From NCBI RefSeq assembly GCF_011397635.1, contig NC_064753.1, positions 33,814,322 to 33,878,321 of the forward strand: 64,000 bases of DNA, written 5' to 3'. Shown here piece by piece: positions 26,001 through 38,689 of this stretch. Made by a program: the position numbers and the translations under genes. Each line of letters starts with the position of its first letter. Position 1 is the stretch's first letter. The notes under the pieces are model-generated. The model saw only the letters and a list, made by a program, of their open reading frames with translations. It had not been told where the DNA came from and ran no database searches. The DNA is from Epinephelus fuscoguttatus (taxonomy: Eukaryota; Chordata; Actinopteri; Perciformes; Serranidae).

Positions 26001-29000
26001 TCTTGCAGCTTAAACTGTTTTCAGTGAACCTGGCTTTTCTGGGAACAGTTTATAGTTTGCTGGAATAATATTTAAATGTAAATAATAAACAGTATTTCAT
26101 ATGTGTAATGCAGCACAAGTATAGAGCATTATTTTAATCGGATAAGTGCAATGGACAGTGCAAAGTGTTAAAAGGCGGTGCACCTGCTATTTTGGTTCAA
26201 CTATGTGCAGCAGCATTAAGTGCAAACGGGCTGTGTGAAGTGGAATATCAATTAGAGGGTATGGTGATTGATAAATATACTAACAGATCACATGACTGGT
26301 CTCATCACTCCGAAACAGCTGTGCCAGTCACAGGGAGGCGTGACAGCTGTAGCTCAGCAAATGAGGAGACGCTTCTCCAGGACACCATATTGATGTGCTG
26401 GTCATTGTGCCACCACAAAAATAGAGCTACTTTGAAACTGCAATAATATGGTTTTGATGTCACTTTCTGAGAATTGAGAGGGCTCGCACCATTGTGTGTC
26501 ACACACATGCTTTCTTGAGTAGAGAAAGCTATTGTGGAAGAGGAGGAGTAACCAGTTCCTCTGCCATCATCAGCTCAAATAGATCAATAGACCAAGTAGA
26601 GGATGCAGTGATTTATGCCCTGTCGTCGTGTGAAATGTAACACCCTCTTCAAGGGTGATTATTTGTAAAACTGGGCATGAGACACCACCGCATTGTTTTA
26701 TCTTGGCTTTCACATTTTGTTTCTTGGAATAACCTTTTGCGTCAGTGCCAGTGCTGCCTCCACGTACAGGAGGCGTAGGAAGGTCAGTAAATAAAGTAGA
26801 TGATACAGATGGTGATACACCATAAGATCAGCACGACAAGAGAACTGGAAGATTAAATGTCAGAATAGTTATCTGACGGTGGCTGTGTTAAAATGCATTA
26901 ATCCAGACATCTTTTTTGTCATTCAGCAGCCCTCGGCCACGGCTTTGAAGCAGTCTGTCAAAGATCGCCTCGGACCCCTGCTCACTGCAAACTCTGAGCC
27001 CTCACAAGATTCCAGTGTAGCCTCTCAGGTGTGCGTGGGCGGTGGTGTTGAGGGTGTGCTTTTTTGTATAGGCTTGTCAAAATCTGCAGAACGTGTGTGT
27101 AAACATTGTGTTTTTTCTCCACTGGAGCAGAGTCCCTCTAAGGTGTCAGTGAAGGACCGTCTGGGTTTCTCTGCCAAACCAGCAGCTCCTGTTGAAAAAG
27201 TAAGTTCTCACTTTTCAGAATTGTTTAAGAATTTCTCTCCTCCTCATTCACATTGTGTAAATCTTACGTGCTGCCGTTTTCTCCCCTGCTCAGGTTTTTT
27301 CAACATCCATGGGCCTCACAAAGACCGTATACAATCCTGCTGCCATGAAGGCAGCACAGAAAACCTCAGAGGAAGCCCTGAAGAAGAAACAGGTGAGACA
27401 AGAAATGAAGGGAATGGTTAGAAAAGGGGAGTGGAGAGATTGTAGAGAATGAAATGGGAAGCATCAACTCAGGTTCTCATACTAAAAAGAAACGGCAGTA
27501 CCAATCATTTCCCATGATTTCTTTTACAGGAAGCTCTGAGACTACAGCAGGATGTACGGAAGAAGAAGCAGGAGATATTAGAGAAGCACATTGAGACACA
27601 GAAGGTAAGATAATCTGGAGTAGAAGTCTATGTTTTGTTCATTTAAGTGTCCCTTGCTGTGAGTTGTTAAAATGTCCGTCGCCGATAAAGGAGCAGTTGA
27701 GGCACCTTAAAAAGTTGTTTCTTGATGAGTAACACTCAGAGCTCCCCGCCCAACCCCCAGCAAAGTCCATCCGGTTACATATTTTGCGTCATAGATAACC
27801 CAAGTGGGAGCTTCAGGCGCTGGTGGCAAAGGGGGAAGCCAAATACTGTTCACATGCACAAACTGCCCAAACTGTGATGACACAGATAGTAAAGATCTGC
27901 AGTTTGCATTTAAGCAACAGGAGTCACCAAGCCGGTCAGTGGACTCTGCATTGGTTTGTTTGTGTAGATTATCAAACAGTATTTGAGAGCTTTGTGTGGA
28001 TCTGTGATTCATTCACTGTGTGATCTTTGTCAAAGGGATTGAAGATCATGTGCCAACATGCCTTATTTTTTCTGCCTTTAAAGTGACATCAAGTAAAATG
28101 ATCCATATTTTTATCACAGTATTAAGTCTCGTCCTATCTCTTGTCTTGTGTGACTTATGGCTGACGGTGTTGTTTTGTAAATACCCAGTAGGATGCATTG
28201 TAGTTAACCAGTAGTTAACTTTTGAATTCATTTTTTCTGCTACCGTCCTCTATAGCTCCTGATATCCAAACTTGAGAAGAACAAAGCGATGAAGGCGGAG
28301 GATAAGGCCAAGATCATGGAAACTTTGGGCACACTGACCAAGAGCATCACCAAACTGCAAGAAGAGATAAAGGGAATTTCAAGCTGCAGCTCGCTACGCA
28401 CAGCCAAGAGCAAGGCTCAGGTAGTGCTTTCTCCCTGCTGGTGTCACGCATGATTGGTTTTGCTTTTCGAAAAGAAAACTGGTTTGAATTCACTCTTGCT
28501 TAATGAATATCTCCTCACCTTGCAAGCAGTTATAGACAGCATGCACACGTCCTGGCTTTGCTTTGTAATTTTAATCAGAATGTGGTTTATAGCTCAATGT
28601 TTGCATTCAACAAGCTTTCATTTTTCTTCTTTTGAGACTAAGGCAACTGGATTTTCTGTTTTTTTGGGTTTTTTTTTTTACTTCATCCAGTTACCTTCAA
28701 CTTATTACTTCAGACATGTAGTGTCGTCTTTCCTGATGTGAGCTAATAATTTTTTCAGGCACAGAAGGAGCTGCTGGACGCAGAGCTGGACCTGTACAAG
28801 AAGACCCAGGCTGGAGAGGACACGGCTTTGTTGAAGATCAAGTACACACAGCTGCAAATTGAGGTATTATTATGATCTTGAAGGGCAAAACTGACCCTCA
28901 CACTTGTGAGTTTCAATTCCAAAAGTCAAATGATGACGTGTTGAAGATATTACCTATTTATTTGTATTGTTTTTTGACTTTTCACTTGTTTGATTGAACC

Positions 29001-31577
29001 CAGGCAGCTAAAAGAGGAATCCTGACACCAGGACGAGGCCGGGGGGTCCACCCTCGAGGCCGTGGGGCTCACAGGGCCAGGGGAAGAGGCTCCAGAGGGC
29101 GTGGAAGAGGTGTGCCAGTGCATGCAGTCGTGGACCATCGACCACGTGCGCTGGAGATTTCTGGTTTCACCGAAGCAGACCATGTGGACCTGCTGCCACA
29201 CTTTGCTGTAAGTCAGCCTATAGCTGCGTTACTAAGAAACGGAGATTTGATCTCCACAATTAACCAATATGACCTTTTGATGGAAACTGTGGGTGGGAGA
29301 TCAGAGGATTGTGTTAAAGGGCACTGCTAGCGTAAGTGTCGAGGGGGGTGGACATTCAGAGCTCTCCAGTCAGTCAGGACACCACAAATAAAACTTTCAG
29401 CTGTTCTCATGTCCTTACTTTGGATTAAGGCTGCACGTGGTGCGGTCAGACAGAATGACATACATAATTGAAACATCAACACAGCTTAAAAATGATATGC
29501 ATCATATTTTTTATATTATATGTAATTAGATTGTTACCATAAAGTGATAACATAGAGAAGGATTTCAGTACAAATATTGTATAGTACTATTTATGAGTGT
29601 AGTAATCAACAGTGACCCCTGGTGGTCACAACTGCACAGTGCAACTGACCACCTGGTGTATGGTACAGCAACACACAATCAGTCCTGTCTGTCTAAATAC
29701 AAACTAAATGGTGCATGGCACATCTAGTAAGTCTTAACTAACTTTCACAAGGTTGAATTATTCACTCCTCAGCCATTAGCAAAAATATTATAAACTGAAA
29801 CGATAAAAACCACAGGGAAACAAAAAATATCTCCACACAGATGTCAGATCCTTGGACTGTCACAGTTACATGTTTGTTTGTACATGTATGTTTTGAGTAT
29901 AAAAACTGCCACTGCTGCTTATTTTAACAGCTGTGATACTTCCACCAACCTCAAATTTAATGTAACATTGGGAAACAAGTAAAGGAGCTGCAATATTTAA
30001 AGCAACTTGTAGAAAAAAAACACTCAACACTTTAATTGTGTTTGGTAACTGAGAAAGAGGATGCTTAAGATAATTTTAAGCAATTGTACAAGAATGAGTT
30101 TGTTTGTGAAGTGACTAAAATGTTGTTTGTTCACAATTTTGAAGCAATTTGGAGAGATTGAAGATTGCCAGATGAATGAAAACAACCTGTCTGCAGTCAT
30201 CACATACAAGACAAGAGCGGAAGCAGAACAGGTGAGTTAACTACCAGCCACACACACTAAAATGTTCTTGTTTCCCCCTCTAACACCTGCGAACATCTGG
30301 CTTTTGTGTTTAGTGAGAAAGTTTAAAATCAGCATTTACTCTCGGGACAAATGACTCTGCAGTACATAATGGGTATTGATTGGCTTTGGCTCTGGCTTTA
30401 ATCGGCAGTGACGGTGTGATGCTGTGACCCACCGCCACAAAATAATGTCTGTCTCCATCTAAGCAGCGCTCAAACATTGTTCCAGATTAGTTGGCACTCA
30501 GTTTTAGTGACAGAATAAGTGACAGATACATGCTGCTCTCTACTGTTTACTAACCCTGTTGTTTGGCACATTTGTGACGTTGAACGTACCACACTAGTAA
30601 AAAAAAAAAAAAAGAAGAAGAAAGGCATACTCATTTACTGGCAGTGGGAAAGGAGTCTATCCCAACTATCCCAAAAAACTAATTTGGGTGGGGGAGAAGG
30701 GTACGATTCCAACAGCGAGAGGTATTTTTGGACCCCATCGTTTGGTATTTTGCTTCAGTTGGAGTGCCAAAATTTGATCAACACATCTTACACATAATTT
30801 CTTTCCCCTGTAACGACATGTCCTTTCTGCTCTGTGTTTCGTCCACCTGTAGGCGGCTCTTCATGGAGTCAGGTTCAACAACCAGACTTTACGCCTGGCC
30901 TGGCACAAGGCTGTCACAGCTCTCAGTACTGCGGATGCTGATGAGGCAGAGCCAGAGGAGGATGAGGTTGGTGGACATTTCTCACTGTGCATACATTTTT
31001 GCTTCTTTTTACATCACCTATATGGTAGCTGATGAGGACTGCTGATTTTGCGCAAGGTTTGCTGTGAAGATGATGAACGCTCTTATTTCCCCCAGTCCTG
31101 CCATTGATACTAGAATAAAAATCTACAAGGAAATATTTACTTTATATTTGGATGTTCTCTGTTAAAACACGATATGAGAAAAACTTATGTTATACCTGTT
31201 TCTTGTTGTGTTACATTTTGTGAACACAAGAGGGAGCCGTTACACATTACAGCATCACTGTCTTTGTGTGTTCTTTTTCATGGCCACTTTCATTAAGCAG
31301 CTGGTCTGTGTGATACTCTCAAGCTGAAAATTTAGTCCCTCTAGAGACCTTTTTTAAATACACGCTGCGAGTTGAGTGCTGATGATGCTCAAAATAAAAG
31401 GTCTTTCCACTTTAAATTGCCCTTCCTCCACTTTTTAATCCTCTACAAAGAGCATTAATCTCAGTGCTTTTCATTTTATCCCATCAGTACCCGGAAGAGT
31501 CGCTGAGTGACGACGCATTGCTGCAAGATGACGATGAGGAAGAAGACGACAACGAGCCTCGCTCCTGGCGCAGATGA
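20027..31577 (+). CDS. rbm26: RBM26 RNA-binding protein (complete, 22 coding exons)
   Basis: RBM26 is a nuclear RNA-binding protein linked with its paralogue RBM27 to exosome-targeting complexes that handle polyadenylated nuclear RNA. Exons: 20027-20085, 20281-20399, 20521-20639, 20780-20871, 20960-21231, 21827-22105, 22214-22456, 23297-23437, 23544-23684, 23921-24029, 24143-24299, 25564-25755, 26927-27028, 27131-27199, 27294-27392, 27530-27604, 28256-28420, 28759-28863, 29004-29207, 30145-30231, 30853-30966, 31488-31577. They join in frame to 1010 aa (human about 1007). Order: PWI-like fold (1-95), Arg/Asp/Ser-rich region (130-220), CCCH zinc finger C-x8-C-x5-C-x3-H (about 308-327), Pro-rich (340-425), RRM1 (540-620), coiled coil (725-845), RG-rich (857-885), RRM2 (890-965), acidic tail ending SRSWRR. 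Text such as LCIDQLDVFLQKETQ and MRGDMCPFDHGSDPVVVEDV fits RBM26 better than RBM27. Confidence 0.95.
24300..25563. other. rbm26 intron 11
   Basis: Intron of 1.26 kb splitting RRM1. A region near 24535-25110 with GGGTTCACAC and repeated CTTGAAA words may be an old dispersed repeat. Just before the acceptor, a 20-bp unit (CACTGTTATTGTAACTGCCT) is duplicated in tandem at 25495-25534. Confidence 0.4.
25756..26926. other. rbm26 intron 12
   Basis: Intron of 1.17 kb. No exon, snoRNA box pair or clear repeat could be supported. Confidence 0.4.
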
Positions 31578-32690
31578 AGATCAGCCAGACGCTCTTCCCT
31601 GGCTGCACTGGTGTGGAAGACGAGCAACAATCCAGCAACTTTATAAGATTTCAACACCTGGTCATAAACCCACAAGTCATATTTCACTCTGGCTAGACTT
31701 TTTTTTTTTTTCTCTTCACAAATGTGTAACAGGCAGAAGAACCATGTGCAAGTTTGATAACTTTTAATGTGTATACCAGATGGAACAACAGTGAATTTTT
31801 TAATGCTCTTACTGTAGAAATAGTTCTGTGTTGTTTTTTTTTTTTTTTTTTGTTATTTTGGTTCACAAACACAAATATTTTGTCTGAACACGTGACAGCC
31901 GATCACTTTAAAGACACATTTGCTGAACTCTTGGTTTAAAGTAAACAGAAACCTGTGTTGTAATTTAACAGAATGACAGACTGTAGCTTTTGCAGGACAG
32001 CATTAGGTTGACTGGTTTAAATTCTCATGTGTAAATATTTTATGTCTGAGTTTAAATGATTTGTATGAAAGCTTGGCTTCTCAGTTCTTGGCTTTACTTT
32101 GGATTGTACAAAAAATAAAGAATTGAAATGGTCTGAAAACATCCTGCCAAAAACAAAACAAAAAAAGACAAAAGGAAAAAAAATCAAAAAAATGCAAATG
32201 TTGTGGCAGTGAAAAAAAGTCCAAAAAGAGCTGAAAAAAGACCATTTCAAAAAACAAAAAAAAAAATCTTCCTCTTCACCTAAAGAGCAAAGTTCCTACA
32301 AAGTTCCTACCTCTATCAGTCAATCACTTTTTATTTATTTTTTTTGGATTTGGTAAGATGGTAAGATGATTTCCATGCCAAGGTAAGACTGTGACAATCT
32401 GAAAGCATATTCTGCATTAATTTCTCCTAATTATTGCCTAGCCTAACAAATTTGCAGAGCTCAACTGAAATATTTATGATCCAAATGCAAATGCGACAAC
32501 AACTAAAAACTTCTGTGTTCCTTTTGTTGCAGGAGTCCATCTGCTGTATCCCACTACAACTCATCTCTCTCCCAGAGGCTTCAACATTTCACATTGTAAT
32601 TTTATATTTAGTGTAACAGTATTTGTAAATTAAGGGCTGCTGTTTTAAAAGTACTTCTTAAAATGAATTGTTAATAAATGTTCTGAGCTT
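31578..32690 (+). other. rbm26: rbm26 3' UTR with two AATAAA signals
   Basis: The region after the stop codon contains AATAAA at 32114-32119 and again at 32673-32678, suggesting short and long 3' ends about 0.55 kb apart. An A-rich stretch (32146-32265) lies between them and could be an internal-priming trap in cDNA data. Confidence 0.55.
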
Positions 32691-33700
32691 TTTACTGTGT
32701 TTGAGAATTGCCTGCTGTGTGTTCTTGAGCCATCTTGTATCTGTGGCTGAGTGAAATGCAACAAAAACTTATTTTAAGTTTTAACATTATTTTCTACATT
32801 TAGACAAAGCTGCAAAGTTTCTGTGGTAGAGAACTTGGCTTACATTACATGGTACAGTGTCACATGGGATGAGATACATCTAAAATGATCCTTGTGGAAA
32901 ATTTGGACAATTAAGTGCTGGAGTGGAAGTAACAAATTATAGTCTGTTGTTACTGTGACCAAGTTTTTTTTGGTGCTGTGTGTGTGTGTACTTATTCCTT
33001 TATGAGTATTTAGAAAATTAACTTTAGTGACAAATAGCCCTGTTTGCCACATTTCAAGGTGTATCCACAAAATAGAGTTAACAATTACATTTAAAAAAAC
33101 AAAAAGTCCAGATAAAGACATACAAATACAAAAAAGTGATCAATCAATCCAAAGAGCTTCATGTCCAGACAGGTGACACTCTGAAAAAGTTTTGTCCACT
33201 GGTCACTGTCAGGGGTGTGAGAGGTTCAGAACAACGGTAGCATCATAGTCAGTTTCGTAGATGCGGTCAGCCCACCATGAGTTTGGAGAAGCAGACAGGA
33301 GTATTGCCACTGAAGCTAAGCAATTTAATGCTGTGGATGGGGCCAGCATTAAATGTATTTTATTTCTAAAAAGTACCACCTAAAAAAATTTTTAAAAGTT
33401 GAAGTGTATACTATATTCAAAATGTTTTCTACCAAATGTATCTTGCTGTCAGGTCACCCTTAATAACAGGGAACTAAACTCAGGGTAAAATGTGTCTATG
33501 CTCTCTTCCAAGCCAGACTCCACTGACAAAATTTGACTTTGCTTCACACAGGAGCTGCTGTGCTACCGCTGCCTCAGTGAGTTTGTTTGTTTGTGTTGAG
33601 CTGTGTATTTGGTTTCCAACTAGACAGACAAACTGAGACTGAGGAAGCGGTAGACCAGCAGCTCCATGTTAAGCACTGTAAAATTACTGCAATCAAAGGA
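32691..33700. other. intergenic downstream of rbm26
   Basis: Non-coding AT-rich DNA with no supportable gene. It marks the start of about 31 kb without recognised protein genes. Confidence 0.4.
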
Positions 33701-33723
33701 GTCTGGAGTGAAAATATTTGAAA

Positions 33724-34578
33724 TATAGCATACACTTACACTGATATTGATGTTTTTAGGTGGCTAAAATATGTTTTTCTGTCGTCCCCATCCACAGCAA
33801 TACATTGCTTGGCTTCCATGAGAGTACTCCTGCCTGCTTCTCCAAACTAAGGCGCGTCCACTGTCATCTTCTATATTTAATACACTGACTGTGTAACTGG
33901 TGACCTCTACTGTTATCTGCGTTGTGTTAATACGAAGATGCCCAGACCATGGATATCTTTGGAGGTGATCTCTGTTTATTCCTGACAACTGACAACAAGA
34001 GGTGAAAACAAAATCCTCTGTCAAATACAACCATATAAACTCGAGCCCCTCTACCATGGCGCACAACAGCAAAACAGGCAGCCACGTTACATTCAATTAA
34101 GTACAATAAAACACAGAAAAATCATACCTGACAACGAGGTGAAAACCAAATCCTCTGTCAAATACAGCCACATAAACTCGAGCCCCTACACAAATTAAGT
34201 TACACAGGATTATGTTAGCATAAACTGAACTAACAAACATAGCTTCTTGACAGCGCTAAAACACGGAAATTACTACGGGAGCAATGTCGCTTACCTCTCC
34301 CATGGAGCATAACAGCAGAAGGGGAGAGATAAGGTGGGAGACACCGCTTTATAGGTGGGGTACAGAAACTGAGTATCAAACACTCCACATATTGAGTACG
34401 GAGGCCAAAGCATGTCAGGTAATAACAACTAAAACAAAGTTTGTGTAATTATAATACTTAATATTACAAATGTACATCTGACTTTGTTACATATATTACT
34501 GCTGTATAATTGACCCTGTTACATATGGATAAATACCTCACACAGTCCCACATTGAAAAATTTGAACTATCCCTTTAA
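33724..34578. mobile_element. second copy of the TTAA-ended dispersed repeat
   Basis: The left 125 bp and the right 55 bp match the copy at 6392-6904; both end GAACTATCCCTTTAA. The interior here is longer and contains a partial internal duplication of about 65 bp (33984-34052 versus 34127-34189, sharing AAATCCTCTGTCAAATACA). The minus-strand ORF inside it has no recognisable domain and is taken as a chance reading frame. Confidence 0.55.
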
Positions 34579-37310
34579 TGGCTCTGTTGTATTCAGGTGT
34601 CACAGTAGGCCATGACAGTGTGAAGGCGAGCCAGCATGCACTATGTCAGGACCCTGAAAATGAAGCAGCTAAACTGAATTCGGCCCTTATTTATTTGATT
34701 ATTTGCGCCTATGTATTATCTACTGTGACATGTCAAAATATCTAATGTGTAAAAGGCCTATCTTGTGATTCTGAGTCGTCAGTGCCTTACTGCCACACAT
34801 GGGTTAACACTGACTTTAAACCTGGTCTTTTTTTGTTTTCTCCAACCCTAAAGTGAATATGAGTCGTGGTGTTTAGGTAAAAGGGATTTTGCTTCCTGTA
34901 AGGGGTTGGTATACACCTGCAGAGAGGCTCTCCACAGAACAGCCTCTACAATCCCTCAGTCTCGAATAAGAGAGAACAAATAACCCAATCAGTGTCCTCC
35001 AGTTCAGTGTTCCTGGGCCACCCCTGGTGCCTGTCAGGCTTGCAGAGATAATTGTGAGAAATCAGATTTGCTCTTGTGGAATATCTGCTGTTTATCATTT
35101 AAGCCCTTTTTCCCCCTCTGCGCCAGCACCAAAAATACCTTCCCTCATCCCTCCGTCTCTCAGTATGGGAGTGTTAAATGCCCCCTCCTGTCGTCTCATT
35201 TACCTACTGTAGTGCCACCGAACTCACACAAGCATCATATGTGATCAAACGCTTGTGTAGCTGTGTCACGAACCTGTAGCTTTTATTTGTCACGTCATTG
35301 TGTTTGACTGACACAGATATCCACGTTTTGTGACAACTGTTCGGTAGTACTTTGTGGAGCAGCTACACAAATGAATGTGTTACAGAAAAACTTAGGTCTG
35401 AGTCCTGTGTCGTCTCCAGCCGCTTCAGTGGTGATGTGACCAGCATGCAGGGATGTCTGAAAGCTCTGCCTGCCTCCCTTTGTGTCTCAGTGGGCAGAGA
35501 ATGTTTACGCTCTGTGTGAGCTCTGGAAATGTGGGCTAACAAGTTTACAGAATCTGTGTCATCCATTATATCAATCTTTAGTTTCTGATTTGTGTCAAGG
35601 AGACAAATGGCGTGAAATTTTGGAATGAGCTGTAATAATGTTGATTTTTTTCCCCTCTCGCTCTCTTTTGTTTATGGTGCAGGCGGATGAAATTGAAAGT
35701 ATGTTTCACTGGGAAAAAAAGGATCTGCTCGTTCAAAGTCTCACTTTTGTTTGCTTGGAGATTTGTTGTCTGTCAGGGAAAACGACTGTAGTTTCTTTTA
35801 GAAGCCCCCGGGGGCTCAAGAAGTCGGTCATATGGATATGCAACAACCAGGAAAATGCATAACATTACACACTTCTGATGTATTTATTCAGATTCATTTG
35901 AATATCATCCCTGCATTTTCCACAACATGAAAACACTCCTGCATGCCAATTAATACCAATTACCACTTAACCAATTTTGTAGAATAATATGTACAAAATT
36001 AATCCTAATGGACAGATAATGAACACTATGCTTTGGTCACTCAAATATGTCTCTTATCCGTTTAAGGTGAAGCTATGAGAAAGGTGTTTCTGATCTCAAA
36101 TTAAGAGTGACCCCTCCCGACACATTGCTCTACGCTTTCACACGCCTTGCCCCCATCGCTACAATGCCAGTTCTCTGTAAAGCCATTAATATTTTATGTG
36201 ATCATGGGCCTCCATAAGCAAATTTCAGTCCCTAGCAAGTTGAGCCAAAGCATGATTAATTTAGTATTTATACCCCGACAACCCTTTAAACAACACAGGG
36301 CCCCCGGCCACAAAGCAAGGCACAGTTTGAAACAAAACTAGCAGCCCCTAAATCATAATCAGCATAGTCATTCAGGATCATTGGAGTTTGGGGACACGTT
36401 TTTTTTTCTCTAACTGCAGCTGCAGTTTTGGTGTGGAATCCGAGCCTGCGTGAGGACGGCAGCCTCGGTTGTAAAGCTTCACCAGTAAAATTTAGTGTTG
36501 CATAAAAGGAACCTTTTGTTGTTACTCAGCTGCGAGACAAAAACACTCTTGCTTCTTCTAAAAACCCTCTCCATCATCCTCAGCTGGTTGGGAAATACTG
36601 CTGCGTTAGACATAACAAAGCCCTTTAACCTTGTCTGCTGACCATAGATTACAGGTAACCCTGCTAGCAGGGAAGCGCCATCAATAAATCAAAACATGGC
36701 TGCCCCGCACCTGCAGATCACGATAAATCTCCTTCAGTCATGATGCTGCAACCAGAGAGCTGCAGCTAATCTCTTTAGAACTGAAAATACGGCAGCGCTT
36801 GAAGCCAAGATAGCCAGAATTTTTACTTTTTGGTTTCAGCCTCTCTGGAATATACTGTAACTCTACAGCTCTACTGCTGTCTTCCCCCCCATCTTATTTT
36901 GGGCACTTTTTTTGGAGGGGATGTTACTCTTTTCACTATACAAGGAGTCCAGACAGGCCTTTAGGAAACTGAGAAATAGTTTAATTTCACTTCAGTTCAC
37001 TTATTTATATGCCAATGAGTATAATCTAGACTTAACAAGAATGACAATTCCACTTTGCATATTAAATTGTACCACATTTATCTCACCAGATATACTTAGA
37101 TCCTTTATGTAAGTAAAAAAAAAAAAAAAACCCACACTAGTACAACAAAATAAAATCACTTCATTACATGAACAGGTTCTGTATTTTTTTGTTAGCAAAT
37201 TACAGGCTACTTTAAGTATCAAAAGTAGTACTCATTATGCATATTAGCTGCTTTTTAGAGTGTTAATAATTATATTTTGTTATATACTCTGAATATTTTA
37301 TTCATCCTCT
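34579..37310. other. gene-free stretch, possible conserved regulatory DNA
   Basis: No coding exon recognised. Segments near 35790-36400 have balanced composition, homeodomain-type TTAAT/ATTAAT words and no repeat character, the look of conserved non-coding elements. A perfect palindrome AGCCCCCGGGGGCT lies at 35803-35816. Conservation cannot be judged from one sequence. Confidence 0.3.
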
Positions 37311-37532
37311 TTAAAGGTGCAATATATGACATTCAGAGTCTGGGCTGGGATTGCCTACACATGGCTCTCACCTCTCACAAGCAAAGGAGGTGGCTGGGCC
37401 AAAATGGTGGCGGCTAGCAGTGCTAACATTGCTAACAATGACAACTTTGCCCACAGAGTTAACTGTGGAGGGAACTGGAGGGTGGGCGTTGCACTTCCAC
37501 GACAACGCCGTCCCGCCACAATGGGTTGGGAC

Positions 37533-38530
37533 CAGTGTTGTGTGTAACGTGTTACAGTAACGTAACTACGTTTATTGGGTAAAAATTAGTGTAATGCGTT
37601 ACTACTGAAAATATGGTAACGGAATGTAGTTACTTTGTCAGCTGGGCACAACGTTACTTTCCTGGGGACAGATTTGACGGTGACACTGCCTGTCTGCCTC
37701 AGCTGCACACTAGGCAGGAACTGTGACAGTTGCCATGTCAACAGTACAGACAGGAGCGCCAAAATCAAGAATCGTATGAATCGTAGGAATATGGAAGATA
37801 CACACGTGATGTAATGCAATGTCGGGTCAGTGGGTCACTGACCCAACGAAATGGCCTAAGCTACAGTGGCCGGACATTTTTTTATATCTTGTGGAGAAAC
37901 CCAGCGTTTATACGCATGAAAAACTCAAGGCATATAAATCCCTTGATGTGTATAATTTTGTACTTTGCGGTCATGTCCAAGATATTGAATACCAGGATTT
38001 ATCTGATGGTTTTTACTTTGGACCGAAGTACTGCCGAGCCAGCGACAAGGACACAAAACAGTAACGTTAACTAATGTACAAGACCTGGGTGATTCTGAAC
38101 AAGGCGACCAACTATATACGGACAGCGAACTGCACTTGTATGGCTGGGTAAGTGTTGTTTAATGTAACGTTAACCTCGCTAGTCAGACCTCAGACATGGG
38201 CAACATATGACCCCGGAACCTCAAAGGAAATCAAAACGACCCCCAAAACATCAATAAAATAGTTAACACAAATTAACTCTCACTCTTTAATCTTTATTTT
38301 ATCACCAAAGTGGTAAATACCAGTGGGAAACTCGGATTTTTTCACATTTAGGAAATGAGATGGGGTTCTACCCAAAGTCAAGCACCATAAAAGTAACGTA
38401 AAAGTAACGAGTAACGTAAAAAGTTACTTTTCACAAAGGGTAACTGAGTAAAGTAAGGGATTACTTTTTTTTAAAGAAGTAACGAGTAATGAGAAAACAC
38501 TACTTTTCAAAAGTAACTTCCCCAGCACTA
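37533..38530. mobile_element. hAT-like element with 8-bp target duplication
   Basis: The element starts CAGTGTTGTG and ends CCCAGCACTA (reverse complement TAGTGCTGGG), the usual hAT terminal form. It is flanked by perfect 8-bp copies of GTTGGGAC at 37525-37532 and 38531-38538. Subterminal DNA is full of GTAACG / AAAGTAAC words on both sides. It is 998 bp and encodes no hAT transposase. Instead it carries exon-like pieces of a SWIM zinc-finger gene, listed separately. Confidence 0.8.
37819..38147 (+). pseudogene. captured fragment of a SWIM zinc-finger (YqaJ-associated type) gene
   Basis: 37819-38064 encodes an 81-aa open stretch with WPKLQWPDIFLYLVEKP and KLKAYKSLDVYNFVLCGHVQ, resembling the N-terminal block of fish SWIM/YqaJ-type uncharacterised proteins. 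After a stop and a short gap, 38077-38147 encodes YKTWVILNKA...TANCTCMAG, the first half (CxC) of a SWIM zinc finger, and ends at a good splice donor (GG|GTAAGT). The second half with CSH is absent, so it is truncated. The whole fragment lies inside the hAT-like element. Family recall is by motif only. Confidence 0.5.
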
Positions 38531-38689
38531 GTTGGGACAGTGTTATTAGAGGTGACTGCAATATGAACGCAGTGCAGAGCAGCGGCACTTAGCTAGCCAG
38601 TGAAGGAAAGGACTCACATACGCTAGATGCACACGCAGTCGGACTGGTTAGCAGAACAAAGAACAGAGAAGCTCTTATTACAGCAGTAG

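Noticed and set aside
20027..31577. Assignment of the third gene to rbm27
   Set aside because: N-terminus, CCCH region and C-terminal wording fit RBM26 much better; RBM27 differs at LCIDQLDV, MRGDMCPFDHGSDPV and the RS region.
33764..34096. 110-aa minus-strand ORF starting MNVTWLPVLLLCAMVEG, looking like a signal peptide
   Set aside because: It lies wholly inside a dispersed repeat that recurs at 6.4 kb, has no domain and no splice support.
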